Below are positions 27,715 to 34,875 of a stretch of 64,000 bases of DNA, piece after piece; positions within the stretch are counted from its first letter, which is position 1; each line of letters begins with the position of its first letter. A program made the translations under genes and the position numbers. This DNA comes from Prochlorococcus marinus str. SB (GTDB lineage: Bacteria > Cyanobacteriota > Cyanobacteriia > PCC-6307 > Cyanobiaceae): the NCBI RefSeq assembly GCF_000760115.1, contig NZ_JNAS01000001.1, positions 1 to 64,000 of the forward strand, in the 5' to 3' direction. The notes beneath the pieces were generated by a model. That model saw nothing but the letters and a program-made list of their open reading frames with translations, was not told the DNA's origin and ran no database searches.

Positions 27715-28905
27715 ATGAGTTTAAAAAAAAATATAAACGATATTAAGAAAAATTATTCCCTAGGAATAATTGGAGGTGGTCAACTGGCTTTGATGTTAAC
27801 CGAGGCAGCAAAAAAAAGAGATCTAGAAGTATGTGTGCAAACAAAATCTTGTGATGATCCTGCTGGTCTAAAAGCAGATCATGTCATAGAAGCTGATCCT
27901 TTAAAGATAAGAGGTAATAAATCATTAATTAATGAGTGTGAAAAAATAATTTTTGAAAATGAATGGATAAAAATTGATAAATTAAATTTAATTGACAATA
28001 AAGATATTTTTGTTCCAAGCCTTAATGCAATTAAGCCATTAGTAGATAGGTTTTCTCAAAAAAAATTAATAGAAAGAATGAATATTCCCTGCCCAAAATG
28101 GATAAGTATTGAAGATTTTAAAAATCTCACGGATGAGGAAATCAATAATTGGACTTTTCCTCTAATGGCAAAATCAAATAAAGGTGGATATGACGGCAAA
28201 GGGAACAGAAAAATAAAGACAAAAGAAGAATTAGATTCTTTTTTAACAGAGAATAACTCTAATGAATGGTTAATAGAAGAATGGATAGAGTATGAAAAAG
28301 AACTGGCTCTTGTTGGTTCGAGAGATAGGACCGGTAAGATAAGATTCTTTCCAATAGTTGAGACATTCCAATCAAACCATGTTTGTGATTGGGTTCTTGC
28401 ACCTGGAACAAATGAATATGATTTGAACTTATTTGCAATAAATATTTTCTCTTCGATAGTCAATGAACTTAATTACGTTGGAGTTTTAGCTATTGAATTC
28501 TTCTATGGAGATAATGGTCTTCTAATTAATGAAATAGCTCCTAGAACACATAACTCAGCTCATTTCTCTATTGAAGCTTGCACTTCAAGTCAGTTTGATC
28601 AATATGTTTGCATTTCTTCTGGGATAATGCCACCTGAAATTAAAATGAACTGCGAAGGTGCAATTATGATAAATCTACTGGGGTTAAAAAAGAATTTCCC
28701 AATCTCAATGGAAACCAGAATTAAAATGTTATCTGAAATTGAGGGTTCTAATATTCATTGTTATGGCAAATCTCGCGAAATTCTGGGAAGAAAAATGGCT
28801 CACATCACATTTTTATTAAATGGTAAAACGCATTCAGAAAGATATGATGAAGCTCAAATTTTATTAACTATGGTAAGAGACATTTGGCCATCTCCAAATG
28901 CATAA
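27715..28905 (+). CDS. purK: N5-carboxyaminoimidazole ribonucleotide synthase
   Basis: 396 residues. It carboxylates AIR with bicarbonate and ATP in purine synthesis. ATP-grasp features are IGGGQLALMLTEAAKK at the N-terminus, PLMAKSNKGGYDGKGNRKI, VGVLAIEFFY, NEIAPRTHNSAHFSIEA, and the family's ILGRKMAHITFL near the end. The 6S RNA gene follows directly in the same direction, a conserved arrangement in cyanobacteria. Confidence 0.95.
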   Translation: MSLKKNINDIKKNYSLGIIGGGQLALMLTEAAKKRDLEVCVQTKSCDDPAGLKADHVIEADPLKIRGNKSLINECEKIIFENEWIKIDKLNLIDNKDIFVPSLNAIKPLVDRFSQKKLIERMNIPCPKWISIEDFKNLTDEEINNWTFPLMAKSNKGGYDGKGNRKIKTKEELDSFLTENNSNEWLIEEWIEYEKELALVGSRDRTGKIRFFPIVETFQSNHVCDWVLAPGTNEYDLNLFAINIFSSIVNELNYVGVLAIEFFYGDNGLLINEIAPRTHNSAHFSIEACTSSQFDQYVCISSGIMPPEIKMNCEGAIMINLLGLKKNFPISMETRIKMLSEIEGSNIHCYGKSREILGRKMAHITFLLNGKTHSERYDEAQILLTMVRDIWPSPNA

Positions 28906-28920
28906 AAAAATAAGCTAGAG

Positions 28921-29107
28921 TTAGATTACTGGATCTTTGGTTAAGTTCTTCTTTATGTGCTCTGATCTGACTCTCTTTCGACATGAGGAGACTGTCGTGA
29001 TGCGGTAGTAAACCGATCTTGTAATCGGAAACGAAAGCCCACTTTGAATCCTCTTCTGGCATTTCCAGGTCGATGCAGCAGAGAACTGACGGGGATCCGG
29101 TGTTACC
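28921..29107 (+). ncRNA. ssaA: 6S RNA
   Basis: This is a non-coding, more GC-balanced stretch immediately after purK, which is the known place of the cyanobacterial 6S RNA gene. The ends pair: ACTGGATC (28928-28935) with GATCCGGT (29094-29101), giving a long closing stem of about 187 bases, the usual length. A purK-distal hairpin with GCTTG (29117-29121) / CAGGC (29128-29132) and a T run may terminate it. 6S RNA binds RNA polymerase holoenzyme and tunes promoter use with growth phase. Exact ends are not fixed by sequence alone. Confidence 0.8.
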
Positions 29108-29214
29108 TATCAAAATGCTTGCTAAAACAGGCTTTTGGTGGGTATTTTATTTTTTTGGAATAACTGAGCTGTTTTTATTCCCTATCAGTGTAAATAATTC
29201 ATTTGCCAAAATAC

Positions 29215-29262
29215 TTGACGATCCATTTCTAATGTATTTATATTAATAGTACACATGTATTA
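29215..29262 (+). promoter_or_regulatory. Promoter with LexA-like operator (copy 1)
   Basis: The -35 is TTGACG (29215-29220) and the -10 is TATATT (29239-29244), spacer 18. Directly downstream is the near-palindrome TAGTACA-CA-TGTATTA (29247-29262), overlapping the expected transcription start. It fits the cyanobacterial LexA box AGTAC-N4-GTAC-like with one mismatch. Copy 2 with identical arms occurs at 31694-31709. Confidence 0.6.
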
Positions 29263-29269
29263 CTAAGTA

Positions 29270-29569
29270 ATGACTTTAGGAGGAGCTAATGTTTGGACTA
29301 ATTTTTCTTACGGTTATCGTAATGAGTCCCCAAGTGGTTGGTTGCTTAGCCCAGACCGCAGCCGATTAATTTTATTTGTAAGGAATAAAAAATCTCCAAG
29401 AAATAGTATGAGAATTTTTGCTCATACATATTATGCAAATGATCTTGGTGAGCCAATGGCAATTAAATCATCCACTCAAATGTATCTGGATAATGCTTGG
29501 GATAAATGGCATGACCTTCAATTAGAGGGTTGGACTTTTGAAGAACTTGAATTACCTGAATCTGTATGA
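29270..29569 (+). CDS. Putative LexA-controlled small protein, paralogue 1
   Basis: 99 residues from ATG 29270. It is paralogous to the gene at 31715: shared start MTLGxANVxT, a central PxGWLL/GWLF, and a YANDLGEP / YANELGEP motif followed by a Trp-rich C-terminus (WDKWHDLQLEGW versus WNELISGGW). It is soluble and beta-rich, with no known domain. It sits right behind a strong promoter with a LexA-like operator, so DNA-damage induction is the leading guess. It overlaps the next gene by four bases (ATGA). Confidence 0.7.
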   Translation: MTLGGANVWTNFSYGYRNESPSGWLLSPDRSRLILFVRNKKSPRNSMRIFAHTYYANDLGEPMAIKSSTQMYLDNAWDKWHDLQLEGWTFEELELPESV

Positions 29570-29706
29570 CTAACTTAAATCCAATCAAAAAGAAATTATC
29601 AAAAGTAGATAGAAAGATATCTATCCAAGACCCATCAAAATTATTAGCAGAATTTTTTAATGGTGTTGTCATTGAACTTGATGAAGAATATAAATATGAC
29701 TCATAA
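29566..29706 (+). CDS. 46-residue basic/acidic peptide, coupled to paralogue 1
   Basis: The ATG at 29566 overlaps the upstream TGA, and the TAA ends at 29706. The N-terminal half is lysine-rich, the C-terminal half acidic (VIELDEEYKYDS). No family was recognised. Its end overlaps the next ORF by 11 bases, so three genes (29270-29848) are read as one coupled unit. Confidence 0.5.
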   Translation: MTNLNPIKKKLSKVDRKISIQDPSKLLAEFFNGVVIELDEEYKYDS

Positions 29707-29848
29707 TGAATTGATAGATCAAGTTTCCGCAAATTTATTTAAACAAAGTGGAAAGTTAGAAAGTAGAAGATCTTGGTTGGCAATGAGAAATTATCTTGAA
29801 CAATTAGATACCGAACAACTTAAATCCATGCTTAAGGACCACGGATGA
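29696..29848 (+). CDS. 50-residue helical protein, coupled
   Basis: From ATG 29696: starts MTHNELIDQVSANLFKQSG, then SRRSWLAMRNYLEQLDTEQL. It reads as two or three amphipathic helices, typical of small conserved picocyanobacterial proteins of unknown function. It is the third gene of the operon behind the LexA-like operator. Confidence 0.55.
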   Translation: MTHNELIDQVSANLFKQSGKLESRRSWLAMRNYLEQLDTEQLKSMLKDHG

Positions 29849-29858
29849 TTTAAAAACT

Positions 29859-29972
29859 TTATTTAGTTTTTATTTTTTTCTTAATTCTTAGAAAACCGTA
29901 AGTTGCAAAGCCAACTAAAAACATATCCAAGTAAATGTGCCAAGTAGGAAAAATCTGGTGTATTAATTCCAT
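29859..29972 (-). CDS. 37-residue single-span membrane peptide
   Basis: ATG at 29972 overlaps the stop codon of the upstream ligase-domain gene by one base (TAATG), so translation is coupled. One hydrophobic helix (YLDMFLVGFATYGFL) is followed by a basic tail (RIKKKIKTK). Function is unknown. The tight coupling to a nucleotidyltransferase-like protein is the notable point. Confidence 0.5.
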   Translation of the reverse strand: MELIHQIFPTWHIYLDMFLVGFATYGFLRIKKKIKTK

Positions 29973-30721
29973 TAACGTTTTATTGCCACTTGCCAATAAG
30001 GATAATCTAAGTTTGATTTTTCTCTAATCAATTGTAATTTTCTAGAATTTATTTTTACTACTATTCCATCTGTTGGATATTTACTAAAAAGCTTCCCTTC
30101 TAGCCATTGTTTTCTAAATACTTCAACTTGGCTCGTAAATTTTAATGAAATATGCTGAGGGATCGTGAAGCCAAGCTGTGAAAGACTCTTTTTGGACTCA
30201 TATTGGTTAAGTGTTGAATTAAGTATTTGAAATGCGCAGAAGCTAAGACTTTCAGAAAATCCTTCTTTAGCTCTTAGAAATCCAGAAGCGATTCTCTGGG
30301 AGATATTTGGACTTTGGTTGGGTGCATATAATTCACCTCTAACTTGAAGAACTCCTCGTAAAGGGAGATTATTGGGAATGTCTTGGACTTTAATAAGTTT
30401 ACTAGTAACGTCTGCTCCTTTTCTTGAAATTGCTTTCTCCAAGGTTCCATCCCTATATTGCAAAGCAACAGCACAGCCATCAATTTTTGGTTCAATTAAT
30501 AATCTGGTATCTACTAATAATCCTTTCAAAAATTCATCTATTGAATCTTTTTCTAATGAAGGTAAAACTAGTTTCTTTTTCTTTTTAAAGTAATCACAAT
30601 TTGGGTTTGTTCTTAATAAATTTTTTTCAAGTTGGTCAAACTTCTTATCAGAGATTAAAGCATTTCCATTTCTATAATTATTGTCATACCATTCAATTCG
30701 TTCTTCTAAATAAGTCTTCAT
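29972..30721 (-). CDS. Stand-alone NAD+-dependent DNA ligase adenylation domain
   Basis: 249 residues. The N-terminal Ia-like part (YDNNYRNGNALISDKKFDQL) is followed by the nucleotidyltransferase core: motif I EPKIDGCAV (Lys that is adenylated), motif III QVRGELY, motif IV YPTDGIVVKIN and motif V YWQVAIKR at the very end. A full LigA (about 670 residues) would continue with OB fold, zinc finger, HhH and BRCT; all are absent and the protein stops within motif V. It could be an inactive or specialised ligase or an adenylyltransferase. It forms a coupled string with 30722-30928 and 29859-29972. Confidence 0.85.
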   Translation of the reverse strand: MKTYLEERIEWYDNNYRNGNALISDKKFDQLEKNLLRTNPNCDYFKKKKKLVLPSLEKDSIDEFLKGLLVDTRLLIEPKIDGCAVALQYRDGTLEKAISRKGADVTSKLIKVQDIPNNLPLRGVLQVRGELYAPNQSPNISQRIASGFLRAKEGFSESLSFCAFQILNSTLNQYESKKSLSQLGFTIPQHISLKFTSQVEVFRKQWLEGKLFSKYPTDGIVVKINSRKLQLIREKSNLDYPYWQVAIKR

Positions 30722-30928
30722 TTAATACGATGGCTTAAGTTTTTGGTCAGGTATCCAACTTGGTTTATCTATAATCCATTTTTCTCTATCTTCATATTTT
30801 ACAGTCCATAAAATAAATGAAGAAATTTCTTTTAGAGTCATGCCAACCAAATATCTTGTTTTTGGACTTATTGATATAAATCCAAATAATAATATTAATA
30901 AGATAAGTTTAAACATACCTTTAATCAT
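30722..30928 (-). CDS. Small membrane-anchored protein
   Basis: 68 residues; an internal ATG at 30916 also possible. The N-terminal hydrophobic segment (FKLILLILLFGFISI) may be a signal anchor, followed by a polar, Trp-rich tail (KWIIDKPSWIPDQ). Its stop abuts the start of the ligase-domain gene with no gap. No family was recognised. Confidence 0.6.
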   Translation of the reverse strand: MIKGMFKLILLILLFGFISISPKTRYLVGMTLKEISSFILWTVKYEDREKWIIDKPSWIPDQKLKPSY

Positions 30929-30958
30929 TTAAAAACTCAGCGTATTTTTGCGAACTTT

Positions 30959-31216
30959 TTAATTAATGCAATTCTTATAACCCTCAATCTTTGCTAGTTC
31001 ATCAATATTCAAACCTGTTTCTTCTAATAAAGTTTCTCCTATATCGTCCTTATTAAATTTAGTTAAAGCTCCTTTAGTAGAGTACTTAATACATTGGTTT
31101 TTGTATTTTGCTTCTTTCACAACAGGAGATAAATAAAAACCAAACAAGATGACAAAAGCCCCATAGGTTACAACTTTTCTATGGTTTTCCCACCATTCAT
31201 AAAATTTATTGGACAC
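30959..31216 (-). CDS. Small membrane protein with two cysteines
   Basis: 85 residues: WWENHRKVVTY, one membrane helix (GAFVILFGFYLSPVV), then a periplasmic or lumenal-type tail with Cys in NQCIKYSTKG and a C-terminal NCIN. The layout (helix, then KxxxxxCxx, then C-terminal Cys) is similar to the C-terminal half of the gene at 59494, suggesting a shared picocyanobacterial family with a disulfide-closed tail (inference). Confidence 0.6.
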   Translation of the reverse strand: MSNKFYEWWENHRKVVTYGAFVILFGFYLSPVVKEAKYKNQCIKYSTKGALTKFNKDDIGETLLEETGLNIDELAKIEGYKNCIN

Positions 31217-31285
31217 GAAAAATAAATGACTATTTTCTATTTTAAATTGACTGTCAACAAATTACTTTAGAAATTTAAGGATTGG

Positions 31286-31585
31286 TTAATTTATTGTTTT
31301 TTCATTAATAGATTTAACCCAAGAATAATATCTTGATTTTCTAATCCTTTGCTCTTTCGAGACTAATCTATCCGCAGATTCTAGGGGTGATTCTCCTTTC
31401 TCAACTTTTGTTGTAATAGAAATACCAAAACCTTTTGCTTCAATTTTTGGAATGCCACCCTCTAAAAAAAATAAAAAAGACCAACCTTTGTTCCATCCTA
31501 AATAGAAGGGATTTCGATACATTGCATTCTTTTGGAGATACTCTTTAAATGATATTTTCCTTTTCAAGGAGTTACTTGTATTCAC
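31286..31585 (-). CDS. Small protein, function unknown
   Basis: About 99 residues from GTG 31585 (TTG 31594 also possible). It is basic, with a hydrophobic aromatic patch in the middle (GWSFLFFLEGGIPKIEA) too short for a clear membrane span, and a charged helix at the end (RLVSKEQRIRKSRYYSW). No family was recognised. It is divergent from the second LexA-like promoter. Confidence 0.55.
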   Translation of the reverse strand: MNTSNSLKRKISFKEYLQKNAMYRNPFYLGWNKGWSFLFFLEGGIPKIEAKGFGISITTKVEKGESPLESADRLVSKEQRIRKSRYYSWVKSINEKTIN

Positions 31586-31662
31586 TATTACCAAATAAGA
31601 AGTTTATGGCCGATTATTTCTGGAAACTAATTTTAGTATTTAAATAATTATCATAGGAATAC

Positions 31663-31709
31663 TTGACGTCTAAGAGTAGTACATTTATATTAATAGTACA
31701 ACTGTATTA
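31663..31709 (+). promoter_or_regulatory. Promoter with LexA-like operator (copy 2)
   Basis: The -35 is TTGACG (31663-31668) and the -10 is TATATT (31686-31691), spacer 17. The operator is TAGTACA-AC-TGTATTA (31694-31709). Both arms and their place relative to the -10 are the same as in copy 1 at 29247, while the spacer DNA differs. Conservation of exactly these parts argues for function. Confidence 0.6.
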
Positions 31710-31714
31710 TCTTC

Positions 31715-32005
31715 ATGACTTTAGGAGTCGCTAATGTTCGGACTTATTTTTATCGTGGCAGCCTTATTGACCCCCCAACTGGTTGGTTGTTTAACAAAAA
31801 AAGTGGTTTATTAATTTTTTTTGAGATTTATAAGAAATCTGTATCTAATAACTTACAAGTATATACTCATCTTTTCTATGCAAATGAATTAGGAGAACCT
31901 GCCCAAATTAAAAATTCAAGACTTCATTCTATTGAGTGTGCTAGTGAAACATGGAATGAATTAATTTCAGGAGGTTGGCAAATTGTTACTAATAAATTCC
32001 AGTAA
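31715..32005 (+). CDS. Putative LexA-controlled small protein, paralogue 2
   Basis: 96 residues. It has the same architecture as the gene at 29270: MTLGVANVRT start, PPTGWLF, FYANELGEPAQIK and a Trp-containing end (WNELISGGWQIV). Divergence between the copies is high at the protein level although promoter and first codons are alike, so the duplication is old or maintained by selection on the regulatory region. It is followed two bases later by a cysteine-rich protein. Confidence 0.7.
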   Translation: MTLGVANVRTYFYRGSLIDPPTGWLFNKKSGLLIFFEIYKKSVSNNLQVYTHLFYANELGEPAQIKNSRLHSIECASETWNELISGGWQIVTNKFQ

Positions 32006-32007
32006 TA

Positions 32008-32241
32008 ATGATCAAGGTAAATCCTTCAAAATGGGAATTTCTAAAAGAATCTACCCTAAAACGAAAACGAACAAAGATTTGTATTACTTGCAATCACTTT
32101 CGCTACAGCACTACAGAAACTTTTGCTACTATCTTGATTTGTCCAAAATACGAAAAACGTATACCACAGGGTGATCATTTACTTAAAGGTTGTGAGTATT
32201 GGCAAAAAAATAGGACGATATTTTCTCCTGAAGCATCTTAA
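32008..32241 (+). CDS. Small cysteine-rich, possibly zinc-binding protein
   Basis: 77 residues. It is basic at the N-terminus (STLKRKRTKI), then CITCNHF, a later ILICPKYEKR and GCEYW. The CxxC plus two further Cys and several His suggest a small zinc finger. It begins two bases after paralogue 2 and so is in the same LexA-like controlled transcript. No family was recognised. Confidence 0.6.
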   Translation: MIKVNPSKWEFLKESTLKRKRTKICITCNHFRYSTTETFATILICPKYEKRIPQGDHLLKGCEYWQKNRTIFSPEAS

Positions 32242-32341
32242 TTATTCTCTAATTAAACTTCTCTAGTTTGAGATATTTAATTATGTAAACAAAGCATTAT
32301 TTTATACAACTTAAAGAATTCTTTTTAAGTAATTTTGAATC

Positions 32342-32443
32342 ATGATTCAATTCTACTTTTCCATATTTTTATTAGTTGTGCTTACATTTTTTGCACTTTT
32401 ATTAGATGCACCAGAATTGGCTTCTTTAATTCAAACATTTTAG
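32342..32443 (+). CDS. Possible 33-residue membrane peptide
   Basis: ATG 32342 to TAG 32441-32443. It is almost entirely a hydrophobic helix (SIFLLVVLTFFALLL) followed by DAPELASLIQTF. The size is like small thylakoid subunits, but it was not recognised and no ribosome-binding site is visible. Confidence 0.35.
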   Translation: MIQFYFSIFLLVVLTFFALLLDAPELASLIQTF

Positions 32444-32592
32444 AAATAATAAATCAGCATTTTTACCGATTTACTTTCTTAATAAGTAAGGCGTAGGTTT
32501 AACTTGTTGAATAGGAGGGATCTAATGATTGACAGTCCACCAGAGGAGTTTAATTATAAAATTTAAATCTTAATAAAACTAATGCTAAATCT

Positions 32593-32627
32593 GGAATGAA
32601 TCTTCTATTTGAGATTCATTCCTTTTT
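32593..32627 (+). terminator. Strong intrinsic terminator
   Basis: Perfect 11-bp stem GGAATGAATCT (32593-32603) / AGATTCATTCC (32612-32622) with an 8-base loop, followed by TTTTTAATTT. No normal gene ends just upstream on the plus strand. Only a 13-codon ORF (32525-32566) behind a good AGGAGGG site lies before it, so a short RNA or peptide transcript is implied. Confidence 0.75.
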
Positions 32628-32736
32628 AATTTCTTTCTAAAAAATGTAAACTATAAATAATAAATATTAAAAGTAAAAAATCTGTTCATATTAAAGTGAT
32701 TTGAGGCCTAAGTCGCTCCTTAGATAGTGGCAAAAT

Positions 32737-32919
32737 TTACCTGAATCCAAAACCAGTTTTTTGCTCCTCCTTTTCTGCCCATTCGTTCATAATTAGTTTT
32801 AGTAAAGATTTAACTTCCAAATTCGAAGCATCAGTATATTTTTGAAGATCTATACATATGTTTTTAATTTCCTCATAAGCATTATCAATTAATATTGTTT
32901 TTTGATCTGGATTAGCCAT
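32737..32919 (-). CDS. 60-residue helical protein
   Basis: Starts MANPDQKTILIDNAYEEI and continues as amphipathic helices ending NEWAEKEEQKTGFGFR. It is soluble. No family was recognised; it resembles other small picocyanobacterial helical proteins in this island (57788, 58010) in size and composition only. Confidence 0.5.
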   Translation of the reverse strand: MANPDQKTILIDNAYEEIKNICIDLQKYTDASNLEVKSLLKLIMNEWAEKEEQKTGFGFR

Positions 32920-32925
32920 AGAATT

Positions 32926-33123
32926 TTAAAATGCTCCATTACAGTTGAACCCGCTGCAGTTAATAACCCTAAAAATATTCATTACAAGGTTGTGGAATCT
33001 TTCATCATAAAAAAATGCCCAGGTTGTAAATATAGCAAAACCAGAGACAGCAAAAGCAGCATATTGAAGCCAATGTATTCCATAGCTGTCTAATCCATTT
33101 TTATCAAAATCAGAATTACTCAA
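32926..33123 (-). CDS. Small membrane protein
   Basis: 65 residues: polar start MSNSDFDKNGLDSYGI, a hydrophobic helix (YAAFAVSGFAIFTTWAFFY), then DERFHNLVMNIFRVI and a short tail with two Cys (NCSGFNCNGAF). It lies six bases upstream of the 60-residue gene and is probably in the same operon. Confidence 0.55.
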   Translation of the reverse strand: MSNSDFDKNGLDSYGIHWLQYAAFAVSGFAIFTTWAFFYDERFHNLVMNIFRVINCSGFNCNGAF

Positions 33124-33219
33124 TTGTTTTTTTACTTATAATAAAAATTTTTTTTTTAAAAGGAGAGTTTGTCTTGAACGAGAGATTTATTTTTTTTAAA
33201 ACTTTAATGTATTTAAATT

Positions 33220-33474
33220 TTAAATAAAACCAGGAATTATCCACCCAAAAAAACCGTAGTTTATTATCAAAGCTAAAAAGCCAATCATAGCTAATCTCCC
33301 ATTTGTTATTTCGGCATTTTTCCAAAATTTACCCATGTAGTTTTTTATTTTTTTCGAATTTTTATCTAACAAAAAATTTGGTTCTAAAGGTTCCTGCAAC
33401 CTTTTGATGGCGTATAAAGAGAATTGAATAGTGATTGCGATGATAACAACTATAAAACTAGTAAGAGCATCCAT
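33220..33474 (-). CDS. High-light-inducible protein (HLIP), two-helix type
   Basis: 84 residues. The C-terminal chlorophyll-binding helix is canonical: AEITNGRLAMIGFLALIIN, with the Glu, Asn and Arg ligand/ion-pair residues and the AM-G-F packing motif. Unlike minimal HLIPs, it also has an N-terminal hydrophobic helix (FIVVIIAITIQFSLYAI). HLIPs bind chlorophyll and carotenoid and protect photosystem assembly under stress; they are numerous in Prochlorococcus and concentrated in islands. Confidence 0.85.
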   Translation of the reverse strand: MDALTSFIVVIIAITIQFSLYAIKRLQEPLEPNFLLDKNSKKIKNYMGKFWKNAEITNGRLAMIGFLALIINYGFFGWIIPGFI

Positions 33475-33828
33475 TTTTATATTTCATGTGTGATCGACTA
33501 TTAAGCCAAAGAGTAAATGACATTTGTATGTATTAAACATTTCCTTATTTCTGCTTTATTGAGAGAGGAAACCTTAACTTGAATTATTAATAAATGTAAC
33601 ATATTTAAAAAAAATTAGTATGAATTCTTACTTTTTCTTTGGATTTAACATTTTTGAGTACTTTAATGTTACATTTATGTGACAGTAACATCGCAGCACT
33701 AGTCTTAATTGAATTACAGAATTAGCTTTAAAGTTTTTACTTTAACTCAGGTAAAATATAGAAAAATTTTTATGAGGAATATATTTTCAATGTTATTTAT
33801 TTAAAGTATTTTTAATAATTAGAAATTA
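33475..33828. other. 354-base gap without a gene
   Basis: No ORF worth reporting. It holds an inverted repeat ATGTTAC (33666-33672) / GTAACAT (33685-33691) separated by 12 bases, and a related GTAACAT copy near 33597-33603. This could be a regulator site for the HLIP gene or for the small gene to the left, but no known consensus (for example NtcA GTA-N8-TAC) is matched. Confidence 0.4.
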
Positions 33829-33948
33829 TTATTTTTGTTTGATTTCAGGAAGGTAGAATTTATTGCCTAATGTGTAACCAATTGACATTAAAACGAACCC
33901 AATAAGTTGAGGTAGGTGAGAATTTGCTAGAGAGATTTTTTCAATCAT
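33829..33948 (-). CDS. 39-residue single-span membrane peptide
   Basis: ATG 33948, TAA 33829-33831. One helix (LPQLIGFVLMSIGYTLG) with a short N-terminal part and a polar basic tail. Function is unknown; of the size class of photosystem or NDH small subunits but not recognised. Confidence 0.45.
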   Translation of the reverse strand: MIEKISLANSHLPQLIGFVLMSIGYTLGNKFYLPEIKQK

Positions 33949-33999
33949 TTCTCAATTTATAAATTTCTATAATAATAAAATTTTTTAAATACTGTAAGT

Positions 34000-34173
34000 C
34001 TATTTTTTTTTTGATTCTTTAATCTCCCCAGATTTTTTTAGTGAATTAACAAGTCTTTCATTTTCTGTTTTTAAATTTTCTAATGCGGATTTTGTGAATT
34101 GTTCTTTAGCCTCAAACTTTGCTGAACTTATAACTTTTTTATTAGGGAGTTTTTTCTTCGGTTCTGACTTCAT
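34000..34173 (-). CDS. 57-residue highly charged protein
   Basis: From ATG 34173 (a TTG four codons upstream is less likely). Lysine- and glutamate-rich, coiled-coil-like (EAKEQFTKSALENLKTENER). No membrane span, no family. Confidence 0.5.
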   Translation of the reverse strand: MKSEPKKKLPNKKVISSAKFEAKEQFTKSALENLKTENERLVNSLKKSGEIKESKKK

Positions 34174-34272
34174 ATTAAACAGCAATTTAAAAAATTTTAG
34201 AAGTTATTTTTTTTGAGTTAGGTATTATTTTTTACAATTTTCTGGTTAATAATATTTGTTTACATAGACAAA

Positions 34273-34479
34273 TTAATCTTTATCTTTTGGGAGCCTTAAC
34301 CATCCAGTAGTCCATTCTGATTTTAGTTTTGCCCATGCGATTCTTTTAGTATCTTTCTTATTTTTGGTAGGAAAAATATCAACCCATCTATCTTCATTTT
34401 TCCCACCATAAGCTTTAACTTGAAAATGCCTATTACCATTAATTGTTTTGGTGCTGTCCAACACAAAGTAGGAGGCCAT
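34273..34479 (-). CDS. 68-residue basic soluble protein
   Basis: Starts MASYFVLDSTKTINGNRHF, with a beta-rich first half and a basic, Trp-rich second half (RIAWAKLKSEWTTGWLRL). Possibly nucleic-acid binding by composition; this is inference only. No family was recognised. Confidence 0.55.
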   Translation of the reverse strand: MASYFVLDSTKTINGNRHFQVKAYGGKNEDRWVDIFPTKNKKDTKRIAWAKLKSEWTTGWLRLPKDKD

Positions 34480-34508
34480 TTCATGAGAAATTTTTAAAAC
34501 TTAAAAAA

Positions 34509-34595
34509 CTAAAGGTTGCTTTGCCCAGTTAACACTAAACCATAATATGCAATCGTACCAAGGATAAGTATGATTCCTAGTATTCTAATAATCAT
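34509..34595 (-). CDS. 28-residue hydrophobic peptide
   Basis: ATG 34595, TAG 34509-34511. It is essentially one membrane helix (RILGIILILGTIAYYGLVL) with a short polar tail. Support is only the open frame and the membrane-helix pattern. Confidence 0.35.
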   Translation of the reverse strand: MIIRILGIILILGTIAYYGLVLTGQSNL

Positions 34596-34665
34596 GATTT
34601 AATATTTTTAAATTCAAATTATATTAGAGAAATTTTATAAATTTGCGTTTAAGATTTAATATTTT

Positions 34666-34875
34666 CTAATTTTTCCTTTTTTTATTTCTAACTATGGAGT
34701 GGCAAGATTCAGGATGCCATTCATTCTGAATTTTGCCAATAAAATCATAAATAAATGAATCGGGACATCCAGTTTTTTTTTGAAGTTCTGAAAGTTCTTC
34801 TTTAATGAATTCATATACACTCGTTATTACCCCTAAATTATCTTCTTGGGAGGGAGCCCATTTATTATTCTCCAT
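34666..34875 (-). CDS. 69-residue soluble protein
   Basis: Starts MENNKWAPSQEDNLGV, helical middle (VYEFIKEELSELQKKTG), one Cys on each side of IYDFIGKIQNEWHPES, basic tail. Its start overlaps the end of the upstream gene by 11 bases, so the two are translationally linked. No family was recognised. Confidence 0.55.
   Translation of the reverse strand: MENNKWAPSQEDNLGVITSVYEFIKEELSELQKKTGCPDSFIYDFIGKIQNEWHPESCHSIVRNKKRKN

Noticed and set aside
28868-29113. 81-codon minus-strand frame over the 6S RNA
   Set aside because: It overlaps the end of purK and the structured 6S RNA gene; no domain and no conserved start. It is a by-product of the RNA sequence.
29115-29246. 43-codon plus-strand frame after 6S RNA
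   Set aside because: It starts inside the 6S terminator-like hairpin and ends inside the -10 of the next promoter, so it is probably chance, though its hydrophobic start is suggestive.
29972-30721. Pseudogene of full LigA
   Set aside because: Active-site motifs are intact and neighbours are coupled to both its ends, so it does not look like decay, although a frameshift cannot be excluded.
33660-33695. NtcA or CRP-type site
   Set aside because: ATGTTAC/GTAACAT is a good inverted repeat, but the spacing does not match GTA-N8-TAC or the CRP consensus.
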